Assembly: GCA_945870475.1 (NCBI GenBank)
Contig: CAMBSR010000050.1
Span: 1 to 11,385, forward strand
Source: Phycisphaera mikurensis NBRC 102666
GTDB lineage: Bacteria; Planctomycetota; Phycisphaerae; Phycisphaerales; SM1A02
Direction of reading: 5' to 3'
Length of the DNA stretch: 11,385 bases
The notes under the pieces were generated by a model. That model saw nothing but the letters and a program-made list of their open reading frames with translations. It was not told the DNA's origin and searched no databases. This document shows positions 1 to 6,755 of this stretch, piece by piece (position 1 is the stretch's first letter; every line of letters starts with the position of its first letter). The position numbers and the translations under genes are program-made.

Positions 1-540
1 GCGCTCTACTCGAAGAACGGCACCGAGCTCGCGCACCTCCTCTTCGACCTGAAGGCACGCGACCTCTACGGCTACATCGAGGTGGACGAGGACCCGGCAT
101 CGATCGCCAAGTTCCGCACGCGCGTCCACAACTCGTGGCTCATCGGCAACTGCGCCACCAGCCGCTGCCACGGCGGCGTCGACGCGGGCCGCTTCTTCCT
201 CTACACCGGGAACGCCAAGGACCAGCGCATCCGCTACACCAACCTGCTGACCCTCCTCAACTTCAAGGTGGACGGGAAGCCGATGGTCAATTTCGAGGAT
301 CCGCCGAACTCGCTCCTGATCCAGTACGCGCTTCCGCGCACCACGGCGCGCTACCCACACCCGGACGTCAAGGGCTGGAAGCCGGTCTTCGGCAACTCCA
401 CCCCGCAATTGATGCAGGACACCCTGGACTGGATCCGTTCCATGTACCAGCCCCGCCCGGAATACCCCGTCAAGTACATCCCGCCGAAGCTGGATGCGCC
501 GGACCGCGCAACCCCGCCCGCGGACGGCCCCGATCGCTGA
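1..540 (+). CDS. Cytochrome c-like domain protein with CX4CH motif, C-terminal part (5' end outside window)
   Basis: The frame is open from the first base, so this is the last 179 residues of a longer protein and the true start lies upstream. Fragment residues 51-57 read CATSRCH followed by GG, a CX4CH pattern resembling a non-standard haem c attachment site. About 60 residues later comes PNSLLIQYALP, then a region rich in His, Pro and Trp, then LDWIRSMY. This order (Cys-Cys-His, a 'SLLI' segment, a closing 'WI' helix) is what I recall from the cytochrome-like domains common in planctomycetes. The C-terminus is proline-rich, with no membrane helix. If haem binds, the protein should be exported and matured in the periplasm, but the signal peptide would lie outside the window. 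Seen: the motif and the order. Inferred: haem binding. The cysteines could instead bind a metal or form a disulfide. The lipoprotein gene follows after 62 bases on the same strand. Confidence 0.7.
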   Translation, partial: ALYSKNGTELAHLLFDLKARDLYGYIEVDEDPASIAKFRTRVHNSWLIGNCATSRCHGGVDAGRFFLYTGNAKDQRIRYTNLLTLLNFKVDGKPMVNFEDPPNSLLIQYALPRTTARYPHPDVKGWKPVFGNSTPQLMQDTLDWIRSMYQPRPEYPVKYIPPKLDAPDRATPPADGPDR

Positions 541-592
541 TTCCTGCTCCTGCCCGGTACGCTGACCCTCCCGGAATCCACCGGCCAGCCAC

Positions 593-598
593 GAGAAG
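593..598 (+). promoter_or_regulatory. Ribosome binding site of the lipoprotein gene
   Basis: GAGAAG lies 4 bases before the ATG at 603. It is a modest purine-rich site, but it supports this ATG as the start. The rest of the 62-base gap (541-602) shows no convincing promoter or terminator, so co-transcription with the preceding gene is possible. Confidence 0.4.
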
Positions 599-602
599 AA
601 CC

Positions 603-2141
603 ATGAACCGAGCCCGCATCCTCGCCGCCACCGCCCTCCTCGCCATCACCGCGCTGCCCGCCTGCAACGGCCTCCACACGCCGACCGCAGCCGAGCAAGG
701 CGCGAAGAAGATGGCGAAGTCGAGCGCCAAGGCCCGCGCCCTCGCGAGCCGCATCACCTTCTCCCCGGATGCCGTCGCCAAGACGCTCCCGGTGGAAGGC
801 GGCGAAGCCAAGGAACTGGCGCAGACGCTCCTCGCCCCTGCCGAAGCCGCCAAGGAACTGCGCACGCTCGCCAACGAGGTCGCCGGCGCCGGTGCCACCG
901 ATGCGCAGCGTCGCGATGCGAAGCTCCTGGCCACCCGCATGCGCCGCGATGCGCTGATGCTCGACCTCATGGATCTCGAGCGCATCTCGCAGATCCAGGG
1001 TGGCCTCGCGCGCCAGATCGAGGAACGCATCGCGGCCATCCGCTCCGTGGAGGCATCCGGCGATCTTCGCGCCGAGGAACTGGCCGCGGCGCGCGTGAAG
1101 GGCGCACAGGGCGCAAAGGCATCCTTCGACGGCATGATCGCCGACGAGGAGAAGCGCGCCGACGACGCCAAGGGCGAGCTCAAGCCGCTCGACGCCGCCG
1201 TCACCGAGAAGTCCCAGGAGGCCGAATCGCTTGACGTCGAGATCGAGGGCCTGCGCGCACAGGCCGCCACCAGCGCACCCTCGAAGGCGCTGCCGCTGAT
1301 GCTCGATGCACGCGCCAAGCTTGACCAGGCCCAGGACCTCCGAGTGGCCGTTTCGCAGGCCGATCGCGATGCCGAGCCGTACCGCAGCACCGTGCGCGTG
1401 GCCGAGAAGGCAACCGCCGGCAACGACTCGATGGGCTCGTTCCTCTCCGGACGCATCGACGAGGCGTCGAAGGCGCAGGACGGCGCCAAGGCGCGCGCCG
1501 GCGCCGCGCGCAAGCGCGTGATGGAGCTGGCCGGCGAGGCTGCCGGCCTGGCCAAGGAATTCGCCGCCGTGCAGGCGGACCTCTACCAGCCCGCGCTGAA
1601 GAGCGTCACCGAGAACTTCGAGGGCGGAGACGTCGCCTCGAAGAACTCCACCGATGCCGCGATGATGTCGCTTGCGAAGGCACGCTTCGCGGGCATCCAG
1701 ATCGACGGCATCGACCAGGGATTGATCATCGCCGCCGCTGCGCAGGCAGCCGGAGCTTCCGGTGCCTCGGGCGCGGTGGAAGCGATGAAGGCCGACCGCG
1801 AGAAGCTGACCGCGAGCGCCAAGGCATCGCTCATCGAGGCGCGTGACGCGCTCTCGGGCGTCGAAGGGTCCTCCGCGAAGCCGGTGATGGCGGCGATCAA
1901 CCAGATGGCCACGACGCTCGGCGTCGACATCTCGAAGCCCGCCGCTCCCGCGGCGCCGGCGGAGGACGCCCCGAGTCCCGACGCCCCCGCCGATGCGAAC
2001 GCCGCTCCGGCGGACGCCCCCGCGGTGCCCGCAGAGGGCGCGCCGGCCAGCGATCCCGCCGCCGACGGCGCTGCCCCGGCGGAACAGCCTGCGGACGCCC
2101 CGGCTGATCCGGCCCCGGCGCAGGATGAGCCCAACAAGTAA
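603..2141 (+). CDS. Predicted lipoprotein, helical/coiled-coil, with Ala/Pro/Asp/Glu-rich tail
   Basis: 512 residues of unrecognised function. The start is the ATG at 603, because it gives a textbook lipoprotein signal: MNRAR, a hydrophobic stretch (residues 6-18) and the lipobox LPAC with the lipidated cysteine at residue 21. Asn at the next position is compatible with an outer-membrane destination by the E. coli rule, which may not hold in this organism. Residues about 25-440 are rich in Ala, Glu, Lys, Arg and Asp, with few aromatics or prolines, and should form long helices or coiled coils; stretches such as 155-240 look like amphipathic helical repeats. C21 is the only cysteine. From about residue 442 to the end the protein is a disordered tail built from Ala, Pro, Asp and Glu. 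I see no catalytic motif. A structural or envelope-spanning role is a guess. The gene is convergent with queG, with one base between the stops. Confidence 0.8.
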   Translation: MNRARILAATALLAITALPACNGLHTPTAAEQGAKKMAKSSAKARALASRITFSPDAVAKTLPVEGGEAKELAQTLLAPAEAAKELRTLANEVAGAGATDAQRRDAKLLATRMRRDALMLDLMDLERISQIQGGLARQIEERIAAIRSVEASGDLRAEELAAARVKGAQGAKASFDGMIADEEKRADDAKGELKPLDAAVTEKSQEAESLDVEIEGLRAQAATSAPSKALPLMLDARAKLDQAQDLRVAVSQADRDAEPYRSTVRVAEKATAGNDSMGSFLSGRIDEASKAQDGAKARAGAARKRVMELAGEAAGLAKEFAAVQADLYQPALKSVTENFEGGDVASKNSTDAAMMSLAKARFAGIQIDGIDQGLIIAAAAQAAGASGASGAVEAMKADREKLTASAKASLIEARDALSGVEGSSAKPVMAAINQMATTLGVDISKPAAPAAPAEDAPSPDAPADANAAPADAPAVPAEGAPASDPAADGAAPAEQPADAPADPAPAQDEPNK

Positions 2142-2142
2142 T

Positions 2143-3288
2143 TCAGCCGCCCGCGTCGCGGAGCGCATCGCGTGCGGCATCGCGCACGGGGGTGGTGGCA
2201 CGCGTATCGAGCGCCACGGCCGCAAGGGCCGCGCGCAACTCGGCGCGCAAGGCTTCCGGCGTGTCCGGTGAGCGGATCGCGGCGGCCGCGGCCAACGCGG
2301 CGTTGCGGCGCCACATGGACGCATCGGCCCGGCGAAGCACGCCGTTGAGGAGCGCAGCCTCCCACGCAGCCTCGTCCCAGCCAAGGAGTTCGAGGAGCGG
2401 AAAGCCCGTGCGGAATCCACGGTAGGCCTCGTGCACGCCCGCCGCGCGCGATCGATTGGTCGGCTGCGAGTGCGGGCATGCCTCCTGGCAATCGTCGCAG
2501 CCAAAGAGCCAGTCGCCGGTGCGGCCGACGAGTTCCGTGGGCACGCTGCCCCGCTCCTCGATGGTGACGGCGCTGATGCAGCGGCGCGCGTCCACCGACC
2601 ACGGCGTGATGGCCCCGGTGGGACACGCATCGATGCAGCGCGTGCAGCTGCCGCACGGGTCGAGTGCCTCATCGCGTTCGGCGCCTTCGCGAGCGCCATG
2701 GTCCAACGAACCGTCGGCGCGGACGGGTGAGAATTCGACCGACGAGACGATTGCCCCAAGCAGCACCCAGGATCCCACACCACCGGGCGCGATCAGCAGC
2801 GTGTGCTTGCCAATCCTGCCCACTCCCGCGCGTTCGGCGTGCTCGCGCTCGAGAAGCGGCGCGGTGTCGACGCACACCCGAAACCGCTGGCCCGGCCAGA
2901 GACGCGCCAGCTCCTGCGCAAGCGCCTCGAGCCGTGCGCGGATCACCACGTGATAGTCCTCGCCGCGCGAATAGCGTGCGATGCGGCCCATGCCGGGTTC
3001 GCGCCGGTCGGGGCGGCCATCGGCGTAGCGGTCGGCCACGCAGAGCACGCTGCGCGCGCCGGGCACCAGGATGCCGGGGTCGAGCCTGCGCTCGATCTCC
3101 TCGGCCAGGTAGCCCATGCCGCCCTGCTTTCCTTCTGCAATCCACGTGCGGTACGCCTCGGCATGCGCGCTCGGGCGCGCCACCGCGATCCCCGCGACGG
3201 CAAAGCCATGCTCACTGCAGCGCGCCAGCACGGCCCGCGCGCGCTCCAGCGGATCCGGGGAACGAAGCCCGTCCCCCGCGTGGATCAC
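2143..3288 (-). CDS. queG: Epoxyqueuosine reductase QueG
   Basis: 381 residues, close to the usual family length. QueG is a cobalamin and [4Fe-4S] enzyme that reduces epoxyqueuosine to queuosine at position 34 of tRNAs with GUN anticodons. Visible signatures are MGYL (58-61); DTAPLLERE (141-149), whose Asp141 matches the family's catalytic Asp; and GRIGKHTLLI (157-166). A bacterial ferredoxin-like set follows: CGSCTRCIDACP (C212, C215, C218, C222), C237, and CDDCQEACP (C264, C267, C271), enough for two [4Fe-4S] clusters. The Ala-rich C-terminal region (about 305-381) is helical and fits the HEAT-like tail of some QueG proteins. The segment between the core and the first cysteines (about 191-211) seems long and charged. 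The start is a GTG that overlaps the hpnE stop in a GTGA, with GGAG 7 bases upstream. It is the last gene of the hpnCDE unit, though it has no known role in squalene synthesis. Confidence 0.93.
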   Translation of the reverse strand: MIHAGDGLRSPDPLERARAVLARCSEHGFAVAGIAVARPSAHAEAYRTWIAEGKQGGMGYLAEEIERRLDPGILVPGARSVLCVADRYADGRPDRREPGMGRIARYSRGEDYHVVIRARLEALAQELARLWPGQRFRVCVDTAPLLEREHAERAGVGRIGKHTLLIAPGGVGSWVLLGAIVSSVEFSPVRADGSLDHGAREGAERDEALDPCGSCTRCIDACPTGAITPWSVDARRCISAVTIEERGSVPTELVGRTGDWLFGCDDCQEACPHSQPTNRSRAAGVHEAYRGFRTGFPLLELLGWDEAAWEAALLNGVLRRADASMWRRNAALAAAAAIRSPDTPEALRAELRAALAAVALDTRATTPVRDAARDALRDAGG

Positions 3289-4745
3289 CGCGCCACTCCG
3301 AGCATGCGCGCGAGCGGCGCCGGGGAAAGGTCAGGCACCAGAAGCGGCGTTCCCAGGACGGCGCCTGCCGCCAGGTAGCCCGATCGCACCGCGCCTTCCA
3401 TGGTGGCAGGCCAGCCGGTCCGTGTCCAGTCTCCCGCCAGGTACAGGTTGCGCACGCCGCCGTCGCGGTCCATGCCGGTGGCCGCCGCCGACGGACGAAT
3501 GCGCTCGAAGCCCGGCACCACCGAGAACGTGGCGCGCTTCTCCTTGACGCTTCGCACGGAGACGGGTTCCACACCGCGCGCCGCCGGGAACGCCCAGCGG
3601 ATGTCCTCGAGGACGCGCGCCGCGATCTCCTGCTCGGAGAGCTCCATCCACGACTGCGCCCCGCTGATGACCGCGTGGATGTGCTGGGTGCCGTCGCCTT
3701 CGCCGTCCTGCTGCTTGTTGAAGAGCCACTGCGTCCCACGCCCCGGCAGCACCACGTGCGGCAGGTCCATCACGCGCTTCGGGAAGCGCAGGTGAACGCC
3801 GAGGATCGGGCTGTAGCCGATCTCCTCCAGGTGCCCAAGCCGCGCATCGCGCGCCACCATGGTGGCGGAGACGAGCTTTGCCAGGCGGTCGGCGGGCACG
3901 GCACTGATCACCACGTCGGCATCGAACACGCCTTCGTCGGTGACCACGCCCGTGGCGCGCGCGCCGTCGAAGGCGATCGACATGGCGCTCACGCCCATGC
4001 GCACCTCGCCGCCGGCGGCGCGGATCGCCGCCTCGGCCGGGTCGTAGAGCCGCACCAGCGGAACGCGCGAGAGGCCCATGAGCGGCGCCTGCGCATTCGC
4101 CAGGAAGCCTTCCTGGAAGACCTGCATGGCGCTCGCGGCGCTGGCCTCGCCCACGTCCAGGTTGCACGCGCTCACCACCACCGGGCTCCAGAAGCGCTCG
4201 ATCACCGATGCGGGCTGCGCGCACTCCGCGAGGAATTCGCCGAAGGTGCGCGACTCCCACTTCGCCCGACCCGTGGCGCCCATCCGCAGCATGCGCCACA
4301 TGGCGCGGGCCACGGCGCGCTTCTCGGCGAGGCTCAGCATGCGCATGCGCGCGAAGCTGGCGGTGAAGTGTGCGGGTGCCGGCAGGCGCCCCGGGCGCAT
4401 CACGTCGGGGGCGCGCGGCGGGTTCGCCCAGAAGATGTCCGCATGCCACTCGATGGCATCCTGCACGCCGAGGCGCTCATAGAAATCGAGCAGGTTCGTG
4501 CAGCAGCCCATGAGGACATGCTGGCAGTTGTCGAGCACCTCGCCGGTGCGCGGGTCGGTGAAGCTGGTGGCGCGCCCGCCGAGCTTGCGGCGCGTCTCGA
4601 GCACCGTGACGCGCACGCCCGCTTCCGCCAGGCGCAGCGCGCACGCGAGTCCGGCACATCCGCCGCCCACCACCACCGCGGTGCGCGGACCGGCGGCCAT
4701 GCGCTGGCCACCCGCGCGTGCTGCGGCACCCGGGGCGAGGCTCAC
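3285..4745 (-). CDS. hpnE: Hydroxysqualene dehydroxylase HpnE (FAD-dependent)
   Basis: 486 residues. HpnE reduces hydroxysqualene to squalene, the third step of the bacterial HpnC/D/E route, and belongs to the FAD-dependent amine oxidase/phytoene desaturase-like superfamily. The N-terminal Rossmann motif VVVGGGCAGLACA is at about residues 24-36. It is followed by the adenosine-ribose Glu in VLETR (E50), the GGRATS loop (56-61) and DNCQHVLMGC (72-81), a sequence typical of HpnE. The C-terminal FAD motif (LYLAGDWTRTGWPATMEGA) is at about 434-452. I chose the GTG at 4745: it overlaps the hpnD stop in a GTGA, as at the other junctions in the window, and has GGGGAG 7 bases upstream. An upstream GTG at 4790 would overlap hpnD by 49 bases without benefit. 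An ATG at 4700, just before the dinucleotide-binding fold, is the alternative. There is no membrane helix; association with the membrane surface is likely because the substrate is lipid. Confidence 0.93.
   Translation of the reverse strand: MSLAPGAAARAGGQRMAAGPRTAVVVGGGCAGLACALRLAEAGVRVTVLETRRKLGGRATSFTDPRTGEVLDNCQHVLMGCCTNLLDFYERLGVQDAIEWHADIFWANPPRAPDVMRPGRLPAPAHFTASFARMRMLSLAEKRAVARAMWRMLRMGATGRAKWESRTFGEFLAECAQPASVIERFWSPVVVSACNLDVGEASAASAMQVFQEGFLANAQAPLMGLSRVPLVRLYDPAEAAIRAAGGEVRMGVSAMSIAFDGARATGVVTDEGVFDADVVISAVPADRLAKLVSATMVARDARLGHLEEIGYSPILGVHLRFPKRVMDLPHVVLPGRGTQWLFNKQQDGEGDGTQHIHAVISGAQSWMELSEQEIAARVLEDIRWAFPAARGVEPVSVRSVKEKRATFSVVPGFERIRPSAAATGMDRDGGVRNLYLAGDWTRTGWPATMEGAVRSGYLAAGAVLGTPLLVPDLSPAPLARMLGVAR
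3296..3299 (-). promoter_or_regulatory. Ribosome binding site deciding the queG start
   Basis: On the minus strand GGAG stands 7 bases before the GTG at 3288, inside the end of hpnE. It supports the GTG that overlaps the hpnE stop, and suggests translational coupling. Confidence 0.55.
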
Positions 4746-5647
4746 GACCGCGCTCCCCGCGCCATGCGCCCGGCGCGCCACGCGATCCATGCCTTGCGCA
4801 TCGAGGAAAGCCGCACGCGGCGGTCACCGGCAATGGCCGCGGTATTCGCGCGGATCTTCCCGAGGAGGCCGTGGTAGATCTCGGTCATCGCCCAGAGCGT
4901 CGGCAGGCAGTCGGGCGTGATCATCCGCTCGAGCGGCGCGCTCCGTGCGTAGAACTGCTCGGCGCGGTCGCACTGCGCGCGGATGAACTCGGCGCACTGC
5001 CCGGGCTCCGACCACTTTCGCAGGCGCTCTGGCGTCAGGTCGAAGCGCCGGAAGTCCTCGGCCGGCAGGTACACGCGACCCATGTCGTGGTCCTCGCGGT
5101 AGTCGCGCAGGATGTTCGTCAGCTGGAACGCGATGCCGCGGTCGACGGCAAGCGCGGGAGCCTCCGGATCGTGGTAGCCCCAGATGCGGATGCAGACAAG
5201 GCCCACGGTGCTGGCCACGCGGTAGCAGAAGCCGCGCAGGTCGTCCCAGCTCTCGTACGTGGCAGGGCCCACGTCGGAGAGCTGGCCGTCGAGCATGTCG
5301 TGGAAGTCCTTCTGCGAGAGTTCGTGGCGGTCGGCCACCCACGCCAGGCCGCGCCAGATCGGCGAGGCATCCACCGGCTCGCCCGCAAGCGCCGCATCGG
5401 TGGCGGCGCGGAAGGCGGCGATCCGGCGCACGCGCTCCTCGGGAGCAAAGCCCTCGGCGTCGGCCAGGTCGTCGGCCTCGCGCATCCAGGCGTAGATCAC
5501 GTACATCGCCCCGCGCGCCGGGCCCGGGGTGAGCTTCAGGCCGTACCAGAAGTTCCGCGCACGCTCGCGGGTCACGCGTTCGCACTCGGCGATCACCGGC
5601 GCCAGATCGGCCGGCACCTCGGCAGGCACCTTCAGGAGCGCGGTCAC
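4742..5647 (-). CDS. hpnD: Presqualene diphosphate synthase HpnD
   Basis: 301 residues, the normal family length. It is a trans-isoprenyl diphosphate synthase of the squalene/phytoene synthase family; HpnD joins two farnesyl diphosphates head to head into presqualene diphosphate. The two Mg-diphosphate binding motifs are intact: the first is DDLAD at 59-63, the second has Q175, N178, D182 and D186 (QLTNILRDYREDHD), followed by GRVYLP. The segment FCYRVASTVGLVC (140-152) is typical of the family. The very good match of this copy to the HpnD type, and the more divergent neighbour, decide which paralogue is which. The start is the GTG at 5647, which overlaps the hpnC stop as GTGA and has GGGAGG 8 bases upstream. 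Farther upstream starts would run through the end of hpnC. The gene is the second in the minus-strand unit, and its stop overlaps the hpnE start by 4 bases. Confidence 0.93.
   Translation of the reverse strand: MTALLKVPAEVPADLAPVIAECERVTRERARNFWYGLKLTPGPARGAMYVIYAWMREADDLADAEGFAPEERVRRIAAFRAATDAALAGEPVDASPIWRGLAWVADRHELSQKDFHDMLDGQLSDVGPATYESWDDLRGFCYRVASTVGLVCIRIWGYHDPEAPALAVDRGIAFQLTNILRDYREDHDMGRVYLPAEDFRRFDLTPERLRKWSEPGQCAEFIRAQCDRAEQFYARSAPLERMITPDCLPTLWAMTEIYHGLLGKIRANTAAIAGDRRVRLSSMRKAWIAWRAGRMARGARS
4753..4758 (-). promoter_or_regulatory. Ribosome binding site deciding the hpnE start
   Basis: GGGGAG on the minus strand ends 7 bases before the GTG at 4745. The downstream ATG at 4700 has no comparable site at normal spacing, so the overlapping GTG is preferred. 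Confidence 0.55.
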
Positions 5648-6669
5648 TGCGGCTTCCTCCCGCCCGGCACCTCGAGGCGCGGCACGCCGCGCGTCGGGCC
5701 CTGGCGCCGCATCCATCCGGGGGCCTTGGCGCCCCACCAGGCGCGCATCACCAGCAACCCGCGCTCGGTGCGCCCGAGCTTGGGGCGATGGATGCACGTC
5801 TCCATGTTCCACGCCTCGATCCACTGCAGGATGCGTTCGCCCCCCTCGATGAAGAGGCGGATCACCGGGTACGACTCGTCGGTGAGCGTCGGCAGCAGGC
5901 CGCGCCCTTCGTCCATGAGCGTCCAGCAGCGATCCACCATCGGGCGCACCGCGGTGCGGTACTCATCGAGGAAGGTGTGGTCGCAGGCGTGGCCAAGTTC
6001 CGCGGTGCGGCGCAGGCGGGCCTCGAAGTCCGGGATCGAGGAAGTGAATTCCGAGGGCAGGTAGATGCGGTTGCGGTCGAGCAGGTCGCGGCGCACGTCC
6101 TGGATGTGGTTCACCATCTGGAGACCCGTGCAGACGCGGTCGCTCAGCTGGAAGCGCTCGACGGTTGCCAGGCCGAAGATGGCCAGCACCAGGCGACCCA
6201 CGGGATCGGCGCTCCGCGTGCAATAGTCGGTGAGTTCGTCCCAGGTGGCGTAGCGGTCCTTCAGCTGGTCCTGCTCGAAGGCACGGATCAGGTCATCGAA
6301 CGGCGTGATCGTGAGCCGGAGGCTCTCGATGGTCGGCCGCAGCGCCATCATCACTGGATGCCGGGGCTTGCCTTCGAAGCACGCCTCCAGTTCGCCGCGC
6401 CACCACGCCAGGAGACGCAGGCGCTCCTCGCCGGGGGTGCCTGCCTCGTCGCCGAGGTCGTCGGCCCAGCGACAGAAGGCGTACACGGCGGCGAAGTCGC
6501 CGCGCATGCGGTCCGGGACAAGCGCGCTGAGCACGCTGAAGTTCTCGTAGTGGCCCTCGGCAAGCTGCTGGCACCAGGCGCGGGCGCGCGCCTCGTCCAT
6601 GGGTGGCGGAACACCGGGGCCGATCCGCGTCGGGCCAAACTCCTTCAGCTCTTCTTCCACGCTCTTCAC
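5644..6669 (-). CDS. hpnC: Hydroxysqualene synthase HpnC (squalene/phytoene synthase family)
   Basis: 341 residues. HpnC converts presqualene diphosphate to hydroxysqualene, acting between HpnD and HpnE. The HpnC-type N-terminus AEGHYENFSV is clear (about residues 37-46). The first metal motif is ADDLGDE (69-75). The segment YCTRSADPVGRLVL (149-162) and the second metal motif QMVNHIQDVRRD (Q184, N187, D191, D195) are present and followed by RIYLP. The protein is about 40 residues longer than many homologues, with a proline-rich N-terminal lead (FGPTRIGPGVPPPM) and a basic, Trp-rich C-terminal tail. The start is uncertain. I favour the GTG at 6669, because the FGP...PPPM lead looks family-like and a -10-like TAGAGT lies just upstream. 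An ATG at 6600 or a GTG at 6714 are alternatives. No good Shine-Dalgarno precedes any of them. It is the first gene of the minus-strand unit, divergent from ispH. Confidence 0.9.
   Translation of the reverse strand: MKSVEEELKEFGPTRIGPGVPPPMDEARARAWCQQLAEGHYENFSVLSALVPDRMRGDFAAVYAFCRWADDLGDEAGTPGEERLRLLAWWRGELEACFEGKPRHPVMMALRPTIESLRLTITPFDDLIRAFEQDQLKDRYATWDELTDYCTRSADPVGRLVLAIFGLATVERFQLSDRVCTGLQMVNHIQDVRRDLLDRNRIYLPSEFTSSIPDFEARLRRTAELGHACDHTFLDEYRTAVRPMVDRCWTLMDEGRGLLPTLTDESYPVIRLFIEGGERILQWIEAWNMETCIHRPKLGRTERGLLVMRAWWGAKAPGWMRRQGPTRGVPRLEVPGGRKPQ
5656..5661 (-). promoter_or_regulatory. Strong ribosome binding site deciding the hpnD start
   Basis: GGGAGG on the minus strand, 8 bases before the GTG at 5647, lies within the last codons of hpnC. 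It is the best Shine-Dalgarno match in the operon and fixes the hpnD start at the overlapping GTG. Confidence 0.65.
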
Positions 6670-6755
6670 GGTGCAAACTCTAGCGGAAATGGGCCTGCGC
6701 GCACCATGCCACACCGCGAGAACCCCTGCGCGGAGCGGCTACACTTCCCCGTTCG
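6670..6755. promoter_or_regulatory. Divergent promoter region between hpnC and ispH
   Basis: These 86 bases separate the two divergent units and should hold both promoters. On the plus strand TACACT at 6740-6745 is a 4/6 match to a sigma70-type -10 box. It would place transcription start near 6752, four bases before the ispH ATG at 6756. On the minus strand TAGAGT (6682-6677), also 4/6, would start transcription at about 6670, directly at the hpnC GTG. I find no convincing -35 box for either. Neither start codon has a Shine-Dalgarno at normal spacing; the only GGAG near ispH (6732-6735) is 20 bases away. Leaderless or near-leaderless transcripts are therefore possible. The -10 calls are weak; the divergent arrangement is certain. 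Confidence 0.4.

Noticed and set aside
82..540. A 152-residue gene starting at GTG 82
   Set aside because: The frame continues open to base 1 with similar composition, so the fragment belongs to a longer gene cut by the window edge.
571..584. CCGG...CCGG pairing between the first two genes, considered as a terminator
   Set aside because: Only four pairs and no T-run follow, which is too weak to call.
135..602. An upstream extension of the lipoprotein gene starting at 135
   Set aside because: It overlaps the preceding gene in another frame and would bury the clear lipoprotein signal peptide, which starts at the ATG at 603.
1926..2138. Repetitive GCCCC/GCCGA-like DNA at the lipoprotein 3' end, considered as a DNA repeat array
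   Set aside because: The periodicity comes from Ala/Pro/Asp codons in the disordered tail; there is no constant unit or spacer.
351..2783. An 810-codon open frame on the minus strand opposite the lipoprotein gene and the end of queG
   Set aside because: It is Arg/Gly/Ala/His-rich low-complexity translation, crosses two well-supported genes and has no recognisable motif. Long antisense frames are expected at this GC content.
2664..4877. A 737-codon plus-strand frame opposite queG and hpnE
   Set aside because: It is antisense to two genes with complete family motifs; its composition (His, Arg, Ala) is typical of a shadow frame.
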